From: Bog-473 sp963755495
GTDB lineage: Bacteria; Actinomycetota; Acidimicrobiia; Acidimicrobiales; RAAP-2
Direction: 5' to 3'
Length of the DNA: 64,000 bases
Assembly: GCA_963755495.1 (NCBI GenBank)
Contig: CAVWJS010000004.1
Coordinates: 310,001-374,000 of the forward strand
Position 1 is the first letter of the stretch. Each line of letters opens with the position of its first letter. Made by a program: the position numbers and the translations under genes. Below the pieces are notes generated by a model. It was not told where the DNA came from and did no database searches. It worked only from the letters and a program-made list of their open reading frames with translations. Below, in pieces: positions 38,381 to 47,159 of the stretch.

Positions 38381-38698
38381 CTACTTCAGGTCGTTCCTTT
38401 CCCATCTGGATGCGACGGCCCGCATCAATTCGAGAGGATCTTTGCCTGCGTACATGGCCCACATCTCGACTGCAGTCGCCGCAAAGGAGACGAGCTCTTC
38501 GAGTGCCCCGGTGGCTGACTCCTCATCGCTGCCCAGCTCTTCGATGAGTCGGCTCTGATGGTCGTCACCGTCGGCGGTGAGCCCGAGCCATCGTTCTGCC
38601 GACAGAGGGGTGCCGGTAACCGGATCAAAGTCCTCGAGCTGGCGGCGGGTGAGGTTTTCGGTAATCAGCGCCACAATTTGATTTTGTAGAGCCGACAT
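38381..38698 (-). CDS. Hypothetical protein
   Basis: A 105-aa protein I do not recognise. It is acidic and mostly helical-looking, starting MSALQNQIVALITENL, with ADGDDHQSRLIEELGSDEESA in the middle region (abbreviated DDHQSRL). There is no signal peptide, membrane segment or Cys motif. GAGGAG lies 11 nt before the ATG at 38698. It stands alone between two SDR genes in the opposite orientation, and could be a small regulator or polyketide-cyclase-like helper, but there is no evidence for either. Confidence 0.5.
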   Translation of the reverse strand: MSALQNQIVALITENLTRRQLEDFDPVTGTPLSAERWLGLTADGDDHQSRLIEELGSDEESATGALEELVSFAATAVEMWAMYAGKDPLELMRAVASRWERNDLK

Positions 38699-38907
38699 TA
38701 CTGCCCAAACTCCTCGAAGTAGCGCCCTTTTGCCCAATCCACGACTGGACCCAGTACGTGCCGTAAGTGCCTCACCTGTCAGATCGTACGCCGAGGGAGC
38801 GTGGCGGAAGGGTGACCAGCCCGTTGCGTCTAGCAGGATGGCAAATCATCTGGATTGTGACGTAACCGCGCCAGGGCAGCGCACTACAGGTACGGCATAA
38901 TTGCGAC

Positions 38908-39669
38908 ATGGATTCACTTTTTGATCTGACCGGCCGCGTCGCCATTGTCACCGGAGGCGGCACCGGCATCGGGGCCGCTACGGCGCGCCTCCTTGCCGAG
39001 CACGGCGCTGACGTCGCGATAGCGGCCCGGACCGTCGGAGACCTTGAGCGCACATCGATGGCCGTAGAGAGTGGTACGGGTCGCCGCTGCTTGCCTATCC
39101 CAACGGATGTAAAGGATGAAGATCAGGTGATCGCCCTGGTGCAGCGCACAGTCGACGAACTCGGGCGCATCGATATCTTGGTCAACAACGCGGGCGGCAC
39201 ACGGATGGGTCCATTGCGCGACCTGCCGACGAAAGCATGGGATGCGAGCTTCGATCTCAACGTCCGCTCGGCGTACTTCGCCACGCGAGAGGCGGGGGCG
39301 CACTTCATCGAGCAGAACTCAGGCGCCATTGTGAACATCTCGTCAATGGCAGGAGTTCACGGCGTCAAAGGAGGCGCTCACTACTCGTCATCAAAAGCCG
39401 CGCTGCAGATGTTTACGGCGGTGACCGCGGCGGAGTGGGGACCCTACGGGATTCGAGCCAATTGCATCGCAGTGGGCGGCGTCGCGTCGGAACGTGCGTC
39501 GGCGGCGTGGGAGGTCGCTGGCCTTGACCCGGCGGCCATGGGCAAGGCTACTTCGCTTGGTCGCGTCGGCCGCCCGGCGGAAGTCGCCGCAGCTATCTTG
39601 TTCTTCGCAAGTGATGCCGCCTCGTATGTGTCCGGTCAGACGCTCTCCGTCGATGGTGGTTCCGGCTAG
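38908..39669 (+). CDS. SDR family oxidoreductase
   Basis: A 253-aa SDR of standard length. The cofactor motif is TGGGTGIG (residues 11-18), VNNAGG mid-protein, YSSSK catalytic, and SYVSGQTLSVDGG at the C-terminus. No ribosome site precedes the ATG; CATAAT lies 6 nt upstream and would suit a leaderless transcript. It faces the CaiB gene tail to tail. A 3-oxoacyl or hydroxyacyl-CoA type reaction is possible but not specific. Confidence 0.9.
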   Translation: MDSLFDLTGRVAIVTGGGTGIGAATARLLAEHGADVAIAARTVGDLERTSMAVESGTGRRCLPIPTDVKDEDQVIALVQRTVDELGRIDILVNNAGGTRMGPLRDLPTKAWDASFDLNVRSAYFATREAGAHFIEQNSGAIVNISSMAGVHGVKGGAHYSSSKAALQMFTAVTAAEWGPYGIRANCIAVGGVASERASAAWEVAGLDPAAMGKATSLGRVGRPAEVAAAILFFASDAASYVSGQTLSVDGGSG

Positions 39670-39707
39670 GGCGGCATGGCCGACGGCCGTCGGCCGTCGG
39701 CCCGTGC

Positions 39708-40941
39708 TCAGGTGCAGGCGCCATCGATCTTCAACTGGATGATCTCCTCTTCGTTGCGTCCCAACTCCCGTAGGATGTCGGCCGTATGCTCAGCGAACAG
39801 AGGGGCTCGCCTCGTCAGTGGGGGTCGCTCGTCGAACTGTACGGGGTTCGCCACTAGTTGACGCTCGTTACCGTCAGCGTCATCGACGGTGACGATGTAT
39901 CCGTTCGCCATGACCTGCGGATCATCGACCAATTCGGTCAGATTTTGCAACGGTGCCCACTGGCCCTCCATCGTCTGAAGGTGTTTGAGCCAGTAAGAAA
40001 ATGGTTTCTCGGCGATGGCTTCATCCACTGCCTGTCTCGCCTCGGCCGCATTGGCGATCAGGCCCTCTCCCGTAGTGAACCGCTCATCGTCGAGGAGATG
40101 TTCTAAACCTAGGTGCTTGCACACGTCGGCGAAATAGCGGCCCGGTTGCAACATATTGAGGTTGATCCAGCGGCCGTCTGAGGTCCGGAAATTGCCGACG
40201 ATTGGGTTGCTGATCGATGCGTTCGCTGTCGGCGCATCGAGCGGTGCGGGAGCGAAGGAAGCCCCGGTGAGCATCGAGTTCGTCAAGCTCAACCCCATCG
40301 CCCACACACCCACGCCGAGGAGAGATACGTCTACGACCGACGGCTCGCCCGTCCGCTCTCGGCCGAAGAGCGCGCCGACGATGCCGCCGGCGATGGTCAT
40401 CCCACCGATCGAATCGCCGTACGCGCCTGCCGGCATTCCTATCGGACGAGGGCTGTCGGGCGGCGTGCTGCTCCACGCCGCACCAGTTCGGCACCAGAAC
40501 GACGGCTGGTCGAACCCACCCTTCTCCGCCTCCGGACCTCTCTGGCCGTGACCGCTGCCCCTCACGTAGATGATCTGCGGGTTCGCCCTTCGGATATCTT
40601 CTACTTCCAGCTTCAAGCGCCGACGGGCGTCGGGCAGGAAGTTGATGAGAAATACGTCGGCGTCGCGCGACGAGCTCCATCAGGACCTCGTAGCCCCCGG
40701 GCGCGTCGAGAGCCAGGCCGATGCTGCGCTTCCCCCGGTTGGGGTGTTCCATAATGGGGTGGAACGAACCGACGGCTGCGCCGATCGCGCCCAGGCGCAG
40801 TCCTCGCTGGGCATCCCCGGTGACTGCGTGCTCAACCTTGATTACATCGGCTCCCCATTCAGCTAATACCGCGCCAGCTGCCGGGGTGAAGGTGTACTGA
40901 GCCACCTCCACGATCTTCACGCCGTTCAGCGGCTGATGCAT
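39708..40941 (-). pseudogene. CaiB/BaiF CoA transferase, one frameshift
   Basis: A single-domain class III CoA transferase. The N-terminal frame (VKIVEVAQYTFTPAAG, AEWGADVIKVEH) runs to LMELVA near 40668; the rest, from ADVFLINF-like codons through LKLEVEDIRRANPQIIYVRG to the stop at 39708, is one frame over. Deleting one C near 40668 restores 410 aa (length 3n+1). It belongs to the family that moves CoA between acids. As with the other broken genes in the cluster, the indel may be artefactual. Confidence 0.82.
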
Positions 40942-41381
40942 GATGTCTCCTGTTTGTTGGACGGAATGTGCGGTTCATCGCAGCCGTGGCACCTCGACGA
41001 TCACGGCGAAAGCGACGCTGTGCGCCTTCGGAAGGCACAACGCTCCAACCTTAGTGAGAGCGGGCGATGCACGCAGAGTCGACCAGAGCACGCCCGGACG
41101 GCCGCGTCTACTTCCCCGGGGAGATCCGACCCGTTGCTTACATCGTTGCTCACGGTTTGGGAGCAACGAAAGCTGTGGAATGGCTCCTCGACTTGCTGGA
41201 ATCGTCCGGTCGCTTGCCCTGTGATGATCGGGCTCGCCAAAATCGTTGGCACTCCGTTCTCCCTTGGATCGAAATCCGAACTGGGTCTCGGGGAAGGCAA
41301 CCGTGTGCTCGGGAGATACCGCATGACGCACGGGGAACCTTCTGCGGGCGGGTTATACGGTCTCCGTGATTGAGGGAATCA
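40942..41381. other. Intergenic region, no gene seen
   Basis: About 440 bases between the CaiB gene start and the MMPL stop. Several open frames cross it, but none has family motifs, a ribosome site or consistent codon use, and no cluster element or hairpin was found. It marks the end of the catabolic cluster. Confidence 0.5.
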
Positions 41382-43631
41382 TCAATGCGAGAAGCTCACC
41401 TTGGGAAGGATCCGCCCCAACCACTTGGGTTGGTGCCAGCTGTGATGACAACCGAGCCGCAGAATTACCGGCAACAAGACCAGCCGGACAACAAATGCGT
41501 CGAGGCCGACGGCGATAGCCAGAATCACCCCCATCTCCTTGGGGGCAAGCGGACCTGACAACGCGAAGGTCAAAAAGACGGCGATCATCACGGCTGCAGC
41601 GGAAAGCACGACGCGCCCCGAAGTGCGCATGGAGCCGATCATGGCGTGTTCGGGGTCGGGATGCGCCTCGTAGCGTTCCTTGGCTGCGGACAGCATGAAC
41701 AGCGTGTAGTCCATGGCGACACCGAAGACCATGGCCCCGAAGAACAGCGGCGCCCAGGCGTCAACAAAGCCTTGGGGCTGGAATCCCAGGAGCCCTGACA
41801 GGAACCCGTTCTGGAAGATCAGTCGACCGATACCGAACGCACCGGCAACAGACAGTGCGGTGATGGCCACGCCCAATGCGGCGATGAGAGGTGACTGGAG
41901 GGCGACGAGCAGCAAGAGGAACCCGAGAATGGCGAGTAGTCCGAGCACGAGCGGCGTGTGGGATGAAAGCGTCGCCTGAAGGTCGTGGTTCTCAGCGGCG
42001 GCACCACCCACCAGGCTCCCCGCGGGCAGCACCTGGCGGAGATGGTCGATGGTCGCCCCAGTGGCTGACGTGGATGGCCCGGTGGTCGGCACAACTTGGT
42101 CGAGTACCCACCCAGCGCGCGAAGGCCCCGGTACCGTGGCCGCGACTCCGCCGACGTCTCCCAGCGTAGCGAGCGCGGCAGATTGTTTCGGCGCCGGCAC
42201 CAGGACCTGAAGCGTGCCGGGAGCGCCCGGACCGAAGGCGCTGACCACTTCGTTGTAACCGATCCGGGCGTTGGTGTCCGTTGGGATGATCGTGATGGAG
42301 GGCATGTTGGTCCGCATCCCGATGATCGGGGATGCGGCCAAGAGAAGCACTACTAGCGCGGCTGCGCCGGTCGGGAAAGGGTGACGCCATAAGAAGCGGC
42401 CCCAGGCGTGAAGCCTCCGATCGAGCGGTCCGGGTCCTTCGGGACGCTCGCTGCGGCGAAGACGGATCGTGCCCTTGTTGATCCTCGTGCCGAGGCGCCC
42501 GAGGACGGCCGGCAACAAGGTAAGGGTGGCCGCCAACACCGCGACGACCGACAGCATGATGCCAAAGGCCATGCTCCGAAAGGCCGGGCTCGGCACGAAT
42601 AGGATGGCGGCCAAGGAGGCAAGCACGGTGAGGGCGCTGAAGGCAACCGCCTTCCCGGCCGTGTCGATCGTCTCGGCGACCGAGGCGACTACGGCTTCCC
42701 GGTCCCCAGGTTTGGCCCCTCGGCGCTCAAGGGCGGAGCGGAAGCGCATCACCAAAAAGAGGGTGTAATCAATTCCCAACGCTAGGGCGAACATCAAAGC
42801 GAAGTTAAGAGCCCAGATCGAAACGGGCGTGAACTTCGTCGTGATCACCAGCGCCCCGGCGGCCACCAACAGCCCCGCCATCGTGAGTAGCAGGGGAAGA
42901 CCCGTCGCCACCAGACTTCCGAAGGCGATGACCAAGATGATGATGGTCACCGGCCATGACAGCATCTCCGAGCGCAACATGGCCGACCGATTGGCGTTGT
43001 TGAAGTTGGACCACAGGGCACTGTCGCCGGTCAAGGTGACGCTGATACCTGGCCGAGAGAGCGCGCCAAGAGGTGCCGCCAGGGCGTCGGCCGCCTTGAC
43101 CATGTCGTTCGAGTTGGCAGCGGCACCTGCCGTGATCACCGCAGTTCGACCGTCCCGGGACAGCGAAACCCCGGCATGGGGTTGCACCACTGTCGACACC
43201 CGATGATCGCTCTGAAGAAGGTGGGTAACATTGGCCATTGTCGCTTGCGCCCGGGGATCAGAGGCGATGGGGGAGCGGTGATCCACCACCACGACTTGGA
43301 GGGCCGTCGTCCCCAACCCCGAGAAGTTGCGCTCGATGATCGCTCGAGCCTGGACCGACTGGCTACTGGACGCCTGCCAGCCGGCACCGGCCAGCGCGCC
43401 CTCGACCCGGATGGCGAAGAAGCCGAAGACCACGAGGACCACCAGCCAGGCGATCAGTATCCGACGGAAGTGAGTGGCCGTCCACGCACCGAGCCTGGCA
43501 AACCGACTGGTATGGGCTTTTGAGGACTCTCCATCGTGACTGCCGCCTCTGTCGTCGGAGACAGTCGACGAAGCGGGCGAAGGTTCAGTGCCCGCAAAGA
43601 GGACTGCGCCGAGATCGATACCGGGGGTCAT
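41382..43631 (-). CDS. MMPL family RND transporter
   Basis: A 749-aa inner-membrane protein of the MmpL/RND family. A cytoplasmic N-terminal stretch precedes TM1 (ILIAWLVVLVVFGFFA), an extracellular loop of about 130 residues follows, then clusters of hydrophobic helices around residues 180-370 and again from about 530, the two-fold repeat of the family. The conserved GIDYTLFLVMRFR motif in the first half and GVAMDYTLFMLSAAKERYE in the second contain the proton-relay Asp/Tyr pairs. Two CsoR-type operators lie 46 and 78 nt upstream, so it is probably induced with the sulfur-stress operon. The substrate may be a lipid, thiol conjugate or toxic metabolite. Confidence 0.92.
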   Translation of the reverse strand: MTPGIDLGAVLFAGTEPSPASSTVSDDRGGSHDGESSKAHTSRFARLGAWTATHFRRILIAWLVVLVVFGFFAIRVEGALAGAGWQASSSQSVQARAIIERNFSGLGTTALQVVVVDHRSPIASDPRAQATMANVTHLLQSDHRVSTVVQPHAGVSLSRDGRTAVITAGAAANSNDMVKAADALAAPLGALSRPGISVTLTGDSALWSNFNNANRSAMLRSEMLSWPVTIIILVIAFGSLVATGLPLLLTMAGLLVAAGALVITTKFTPVSIWALNFALMFALALGIDYTLFLVMRFRSALERRGAKPGDREAVVASVAETIDTAGKAVAFSALTVLASLAAILFVPSPAFRSMAFGIMLSVVAVLAATLTLLPAVLGRLGTRINKGTIRLRRSERPEGPGPLDRRLHAWGRFLWRHPFPTGAAALVVLLLAASPIIGMRTNMPSITIIPTDTNARIGYNEVVSAFGPGAPGTLQVLVPAPKQSAALATLGDVGGVAATVPGPSRAGWVLDQVVPTTGPSTSATGATIDHLRQVLPAGSLVGGAAAENHDLQATLSSHTPLVLGLLAILGFLLLLVALQSPLIAALGVAITALSVAGAFGIGRLIFQNGFLSGLLGFQPQGFVDAWAPLFFGAMVFGVAMDYTLFMLSAAKERYEAHPDPEHAMIGSMRTSGRVVLSAAAVMIAVFLTFALSGPLAPKEMGVILAIAVGLDAFVVRLVLLPVILRLGCHHSWHQPKWLGRILPKVSFSH

Positions 43632-43676
43632 GGCGGCTTCCTTTGCTTGTAGGTAACTCGCTCATCTCAATTCTGG

Positions 43677-43692
43677 ATACCCGGGTGGGTAT
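43677..43692. promoter_or_regulatory. CsoR/CstR-type operator 1
   Basis: ATACCCGGGTGGGTAT, a 16-bp near-palindrome of the ATACCC-N4-GGGTAT class bound by CsoR-family tetramers. It lies 46 nt upstream of the MMPL start. Confidence 0.65.
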
Positions 43693-43708
43693 GTTGACCA
43701 TACCACTG

Positions 43709-43724
43709 ATACCCGGAGGGGTAT
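43709..43724. promoter_or_regulatory. CsoR/CstR-type operator 2
   Basis: ATACCCGGAGGGGTAT, same class as operator 1 and 32 nt from it (start to start), that is about three helical turns, which would favour cooperative binding on one DNA face. Confidence 0.65.
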
Positions 43725-43843
43725 ATCCCCTGAGACCAAAACCCTCGTCGTGCTGGGTTCCCTTGGGCTTGAAGGGACGGTGATGGCCTGGACGGCAAAT
43801 CCGGACAATGACGATCGGAGTGCCGACTGTCGATGTTTGCAAG

Positions 43844-43859
43844 ATACCCCCAGGGGTAT
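43844..43859. promoter_or_regulatory. CsoR/CstR-type operator 3
   Basis: ATACCCCCAGGGGTAT, the most symmetric copy. It sits on the rightward arm, between TTGCAA (43837) and TATATG (43857), where it would block a promoter for the methyltransferase/csoR operon. Confidence 0.65.
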
Positions 43860-44103
43860 ATGCTGGGAACGGACCGAGGAGGTGGGCGTGGTACAACGGA
43901 GGAGTACTAAAAGCAGCGTCGCTCAGTTCGAGCGAGGTGGTGCCGCGCCGGCCGCGATAAGCGCACCGTTGATACCAGTTCGTGGAACGCGCGCGTTGTC
44001 GTGCACTCAGATCCTGCGGACAGTAGCGGCCCTCGATCGTTTACGTTCCAGTTCGAGGTTGGGCCATGGGACGCGGACGACGTACCCGACGGAGGTCTGA
44101 ACT

Positions 44104-44709
44104 GTGGATCGTGACCAATGGGACGAGCGTTACGGCGGCGACGAGCTCGTGTGGACGAGCACACCCAACGAGTTCCTCGTGTCGGAGGTCGCGGATCTTC
44201 CACCGGGAAGCGCCGTTGACTTGGCATGTGGGGAGGGCCGTAACGCGGTTTGGCTGGCCGAACGAGGTTGGAGTGTCACCGGGGTGGATTTCTCCCCGGT
44301 CGGTCTGGCCAAGGCGCAGCGGATGGCGGAGTCGCGCCAGATGGATGTGCGGTGGGTCGAGTCGGCTGTCGAAGATTGGACCGCCCCGCCGAACGGGTTC
44401 GATCTCGTTGCTGTCTTCTATCTGCAACTTCCCCAGCCCCAACGCTCCGTCGCGTTGAGTGCCGCCGCGGCGTCGGTGGCACCCGGCGGGACGTTGCTCG
44501 TCGTTGCGCATGATCATGACAATTTGACCAGAGGGTTCGGCGGTCCCCAGGACGCCGCCGTCCTCTATTCCGTGGGTGACGTGACTGATGTGGCCGAAGC
44601 GAAGGGCCTCATCATCGAGCGGGCTGAACAGGTGATCCGCCTCGTTGCTACCGAATCCGGAAACCGTGAAGCCATCGACACGTTGGTGCGGGCTTTTCGG
44701 CCGGCGTGA
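44104..44709 (+). CDS. Class I SAM-dependent methyltransferase
   Basis: A 201-aa Rossmann-fold methyltransferase, TehB/thiopurine-methyltransferase-like in size. SAM motif I is VDLACGEGRNAVWLA, and the acidic end of strand 2 is GVDFS. The N-terminal WDERYGGDELVW stretch is typical of this group. GGAGG precedes the GTG start by 8 nt. It is the first gene after operator 3 and probably cotranscribed with the CsoR-like regulator 101 nt downstream. A role in methylating a toxic thiol or chalcogen is plausible in this context, but unproven. Confidence 0.86.
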   Translation: MDRDQWDERYGGDELVWTSTPNEFLVSEVADLPPGSAVDLACGEGRNAVWLAERGWSVTGVDFSPVGLAKAQRMAESRQMDVRWVESAVEDWTAPPNGFDLVAVFYLQLPQPQRSVALSAAAASVAPGGTLLVVAHDHDNLTRGFGGPQDAAVLYSVGDVTDVAEAKGLIIERAEQVIRLVATESGNREAIDTLVRAFRPA

Positions 44710-44810
44710 GGGTGGGCCTGAGAAAGACGACGACGAATGCCCCCGAATCTGCGTCTGAAGCTAGACGAACCAGCGGGCACACACGAAAAGACTGACGAAA
44801 GGAACGTGAG

Positions 44811-45080
44811 ATGGAGCTACCCCAAGACGTTGTCGAAGATGTGCGCAAACGCCTGCGGCGGATTGCCGGACAGGTTCAGGGCGTTGAGCGCATGCTTGTT
44901 GAAGGGCGAGAGTGCCGAGACGTCATCGCCCAGCTGTCTGCGGCCACCAAGGCATTGGATCAGGCGGGATTCAAACTGGTCGCCTCGGGGCTGGTCTATT
45001 GCCTGGAGAACCCTGAAGAGGCACAGGCCGAAGGCTACGCAATCGAAGAGGTCCAACGCATGTTCATGAAGTTGGCATGA
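44811..45080 (+). CDS. CsoR-family regulator, CstR-like two-Cys type
   Basis: An 89-aa all-helical CsoR/RcnR-family repressor. Cys35 (GRECRDV) and Cys64 (LVYCLEN) match the two conserved Cys of the family, but the position four residues before the second Cys, His in copper-sensing CsoR, is Gly60. That C-x-C pattern without His is what is found in persulfide-sensing CstR. Three matching operators lie in the divergent promoter upstream. The next genes are a Cys-rich small protein and a CoA-disulfide reductase/rhodanese fusion, which also points to reactive sulfur rather than copper as the signal. Confidence 0.88.
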   Translation: MELPQDVVEDVRKRLRRIAGQVQGVERMLVEGRECRDVIAQLSAATKALDQAGFKLVASGLVYCLENPEEAQAEGYAIEEVQRMFMKLA

Positions 45081-45095
45081 GGAGGTTGAGAGACC

Positions 45096-45257
45096 ATGTG
45101 TCGAGCGATGGCGTGTAGGAAGTGTGGCAAGCCCTCATGGGAGGGGTGTGGCGCCCACGTCGAGCAGGTACTCGGCGACGTGCCAACAGACCAACGATGC
45201 CAGTGCCGCACGACAACGGCGACGAACGTGAAGCGCAAGTTTTGGTTCTTCCGGTGA
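45096..45257 (+). CDS. Small Cys-rich zinc-ribbon-like protein (53 aa)
   Basis: A short gene that length filters miss. The product has Cys at positions 2, 7, 10, 18, 35 and 37 (CRKCGKPSWEGCGAHVEQV, then RCQC) and a basic/aromatic tail KRKFWFFR. GGAGG lies 10 nt before the ATG. Its TGA overlaps the GTG start of the next gene as GTGA, strong evidence that it is translated and coupled. From memory, similar MCRA-starting small proteins with a CGKPTW/GCG pattern recur in actinobacteria. It could bind zinc or carry sulfur/persulfide; no function is known. Confidence 0.8.
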   Translation: MCRAMACRKCGKPSWEGCGAHVEQVLGDVPTDQRCQCRTTTATNVKRKFWFFR

Positions 45258-46909
45258 GTGCCGCGCCTGATAGCCGCATTGCGCACGTGGTGATTGTCGG
45301 AGGTGTAGCCGGCGGCATGTCCACGGCGACTCGACTGCGCCGGCTCGATGCCGGGGTCGGGATCACCGTGATCGAACGATCAGGTCATGTCTCATTCGCC
45401 AATTGCGGCTTGCCCTATTTCGTCGGTGGCCTGATCGAAGAGGAGGACGATCTCACCTTGCAGACGCCCGAGCAGCTCTTCGAACGGTTCCGACTCGATA
45501 TCAGGGTCAACGAAGAGGTGGTTGCCATCGACCGCGACGCCCATTTCGTCACGACGCGGTCGATGACCACCGGTGACGAGCGGGTCGTGCCATACGACAA
45601 GCTCGTGCTCAGCATGGGTGCGGCCCCCGTGCGCCCACCCATCCCCGGCTACGAGAGGGTGCGAACCCTGCGCACGGTCGAAGACGCGGCCCGTCTCGCT
45701 GCCGACGTCGATGTCGCCCCGAGCACTGCCGTCGTCATCGGGGCCGGCTTCATCGGTTTGGAGATGGCTGAGAACCTTGTCGCGCAGGGAATCGACGTCA
45801 CCATCGTCGAGGCGATTCCTCAGGTGCTTCCTCCCCTCGACCCTGAAATGGCCATTTTGGTGTGTGACGAGCTTGTTGCTCACGGTGTCCACGTCGAGAC
45901 GAGTGCCACCCTGGCTTCGGTCGAAGACATGACGGTCACGCTCGCCGACGGCCGGATCCTCCCGGCGGACCTCGTGGTCGGCGCCATCGGCGTTCGTCCC
46001 GATGTCCGCTTGGCAGAACTGGCCGGCTTGGACTTGGGCCCGAGCGGAGGGATCTTGGTCAACGAGGCAAACCAGACGAACGATCCCGATGTCTATGCCG
46101 TTGGGGATGCCGTCGAGAAGCCCGATGCCATCTCGCATGCGACGTCACTCATTGCGCTGGCCAACGTGGCCAATCGCCAGGGCCGTCGGGTGGCGGACCA
46201 CCTTGCCGGAAGGTCATCGCACCCTGTGGCTTCCTTCGGGACAGCGATCGTCAAGGTATTTGATGTTGTCGCGGCGACGGTCGGCTGGAATGAGCGCCGG
46301 CTACGGGCAGCCGGCCGCCCGTATCGGGCCATCCACTCGCACCCCTTCGATCACGCCACCTACTATCCGGGAGCGACCCGTATGGCAGCGAAGCTGATCT
46401 TCGACCCAGACGACGGAGCAATCCTGGGGGCACAGATCGTCGGACGAAACGGTGTCGACAAACGGATCGACGTGATCGCGACGGCGATGGCAAACGGCAT
46501 GAGGGCCGATCAACTGGCCGATCTCGAGTTGGCCTACGCACCGCCGTTCTCGTCGGCCAAGGATCCGGTCAACCTGCTCGGCTACATGGCAGAGAACATC
46601 CTGAGTGGCGATTGCGATGTCGTTGCACCGGACGAGCTCCCCCGGCTCGTCGAGGATGGTTGGTCTGTCGTCGACGTTCGCACGGCACAAGAGCACGAGC
46701 ACGGTGCAATCGAAGGATCGATCAATGTGCCGATCGACTCGCTGCGGGACAATCTTGCAGCGATGGGCAGTGGACCAGTTGTTGTCTATTGCGAAGTAGG
46801 GCAGCGGGGACACACCGCCACGGCCTTGCTGCACGAGCTGGGATTCGAAGCTCGCAATCTTGACGGTGGCTACCAGACCTGGTTGGCGTCGATGCGAGCT
46901 CGGGCTTAG
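45254..46909 (+). CDS. CoA-disulfide reductase/polysulfide reductase with rhodanese domain
   Basis: A 551-aa flavoprotein fusion. FAD motif VVIVGGVAGGMS at residues 12-23; redox Cys51 in SFANCGLPYFVGG, the single active Cys of CoA-disulfide reductases; second Rossmann motif VVIGAGFIGLEMAENL; FAD-binding VYAVGDAV; then a dimerisation domain and a C-terminal rhodanese domain with catalytic Cys513 in VYCEVGQRG. Such fusions reduce CoA-persulfide or polysulfide with NAD(P)H. I choose GTG at 45254 because the flavoprotein fold starts there and it overlaps the upstream stop by 4 nt; the frame is open to 45122 but that part overlaps the small Cys-rich gene. Confidence 0.92.
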   Translation: MSAAPDSRIAHVVIVGGVAGGMSTATRLRRLDAGVGITVIERSGHVSFANCGLPYFVGGLIEEEDDLTLQTPEQLFERFRLDIRVNEEVVAIDRDAHFVTTRSMTTGDERVVPYDKLVLSMGAAPVRPPIPGYERVRTLRTVEDAARLAADVDVAPSTAVVIGAGFIGLEMAENLVAQGIDVTIVEAIPQVLPPLDPEMAILVCDELVAHGVHVETSATLASVEDMTVTLADGRILPADLVVGAIGVRPDVRLAELAGLDLGPSGGILVNEANQTNDPDVYAVGDAVEKPDAISHATSLIALANVANRQGRRVADHLAGRSSHPVASFGTAIVKVFDVVAATVGWNERRLRAAGRPYRAIHSHPFDHATYYPGATRMAAKLIFDPDDGAILGAQIVGRNGVDKRIDVIATAMANGMRADQLADLELAYAPPFSSAKDPVNLLGYMAENILSGDCDVVAPDELPRLVEDGWSVVDVRTAQEHEHGAIEGSINVPIDSLRDNLAAMGSGPVVVYCEVGQRGHTATALLHELGFEARNLDGGYQTWLASMRARA

Positions 46910-46940
46910 GCAACTCCGGCCCCAGTTTCGCAACGGGTCG

Positions 46941-47130
46941 TCAATTGACGGCAGTTCCCATGGTGAACCATGACCATGGGCTAGGTCCCTTGGCATAGAA
47001 CTGCTCAATACGATCGATCGTAAATCCGGCATCTGCAATCAGGACTGGTATGTCACGGGTGAGATGGGCCCCAGTGAGCCAGCCCACCGCGATCAAGACC
47101 AGGCCGAGGAGACCTTCCACGTGGGGTCCA
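46941..47130 (-). pseudogene. Methyltransferase C-terminal remnant
   Basis: On the minus strand this interval reads GAHLTRDIPVLIADAGF, then TIDRIEQFYAKGPSPW to a TGA at 46941. That matches the C-terminal end of UbiE-like methyltransferases, including the protein at 54214 (GCHLTRPIVALLETAGF). No N-terminal or SAM-binding part exists, because the interval is bounded by the ABC permease gene. The upstream part is not recognisable. It is a fragment left by deletion or rearrangement. Confidence 0.55.
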
Positions 47131-47159
47131 AATTGATCTGTCGTCGGATTGAAGCAGGC

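Noticed and set aside
43750..44100. Small plus-strand frame just before the methyltransferase
   Set aside because: It crosses operator 3 and the promoter region, has no family motif, and no good ribosome site.
44811..45080. Copper-sensing CsoR
   Set aside because: The His ligand of the Cys-His-Cys copper site is replaced by Gly60 and no copper ATPase or chaperone gene is nearby.
45122..45253. N-terminal 44-residue extension of the CoA-disulfide reductase
   Set aside because: It overlaps the small Cys-rich gene in another frame, is rich in Arg/Pro shadow codons, and the FAD-binding fold begins only after the GTG at 45254.
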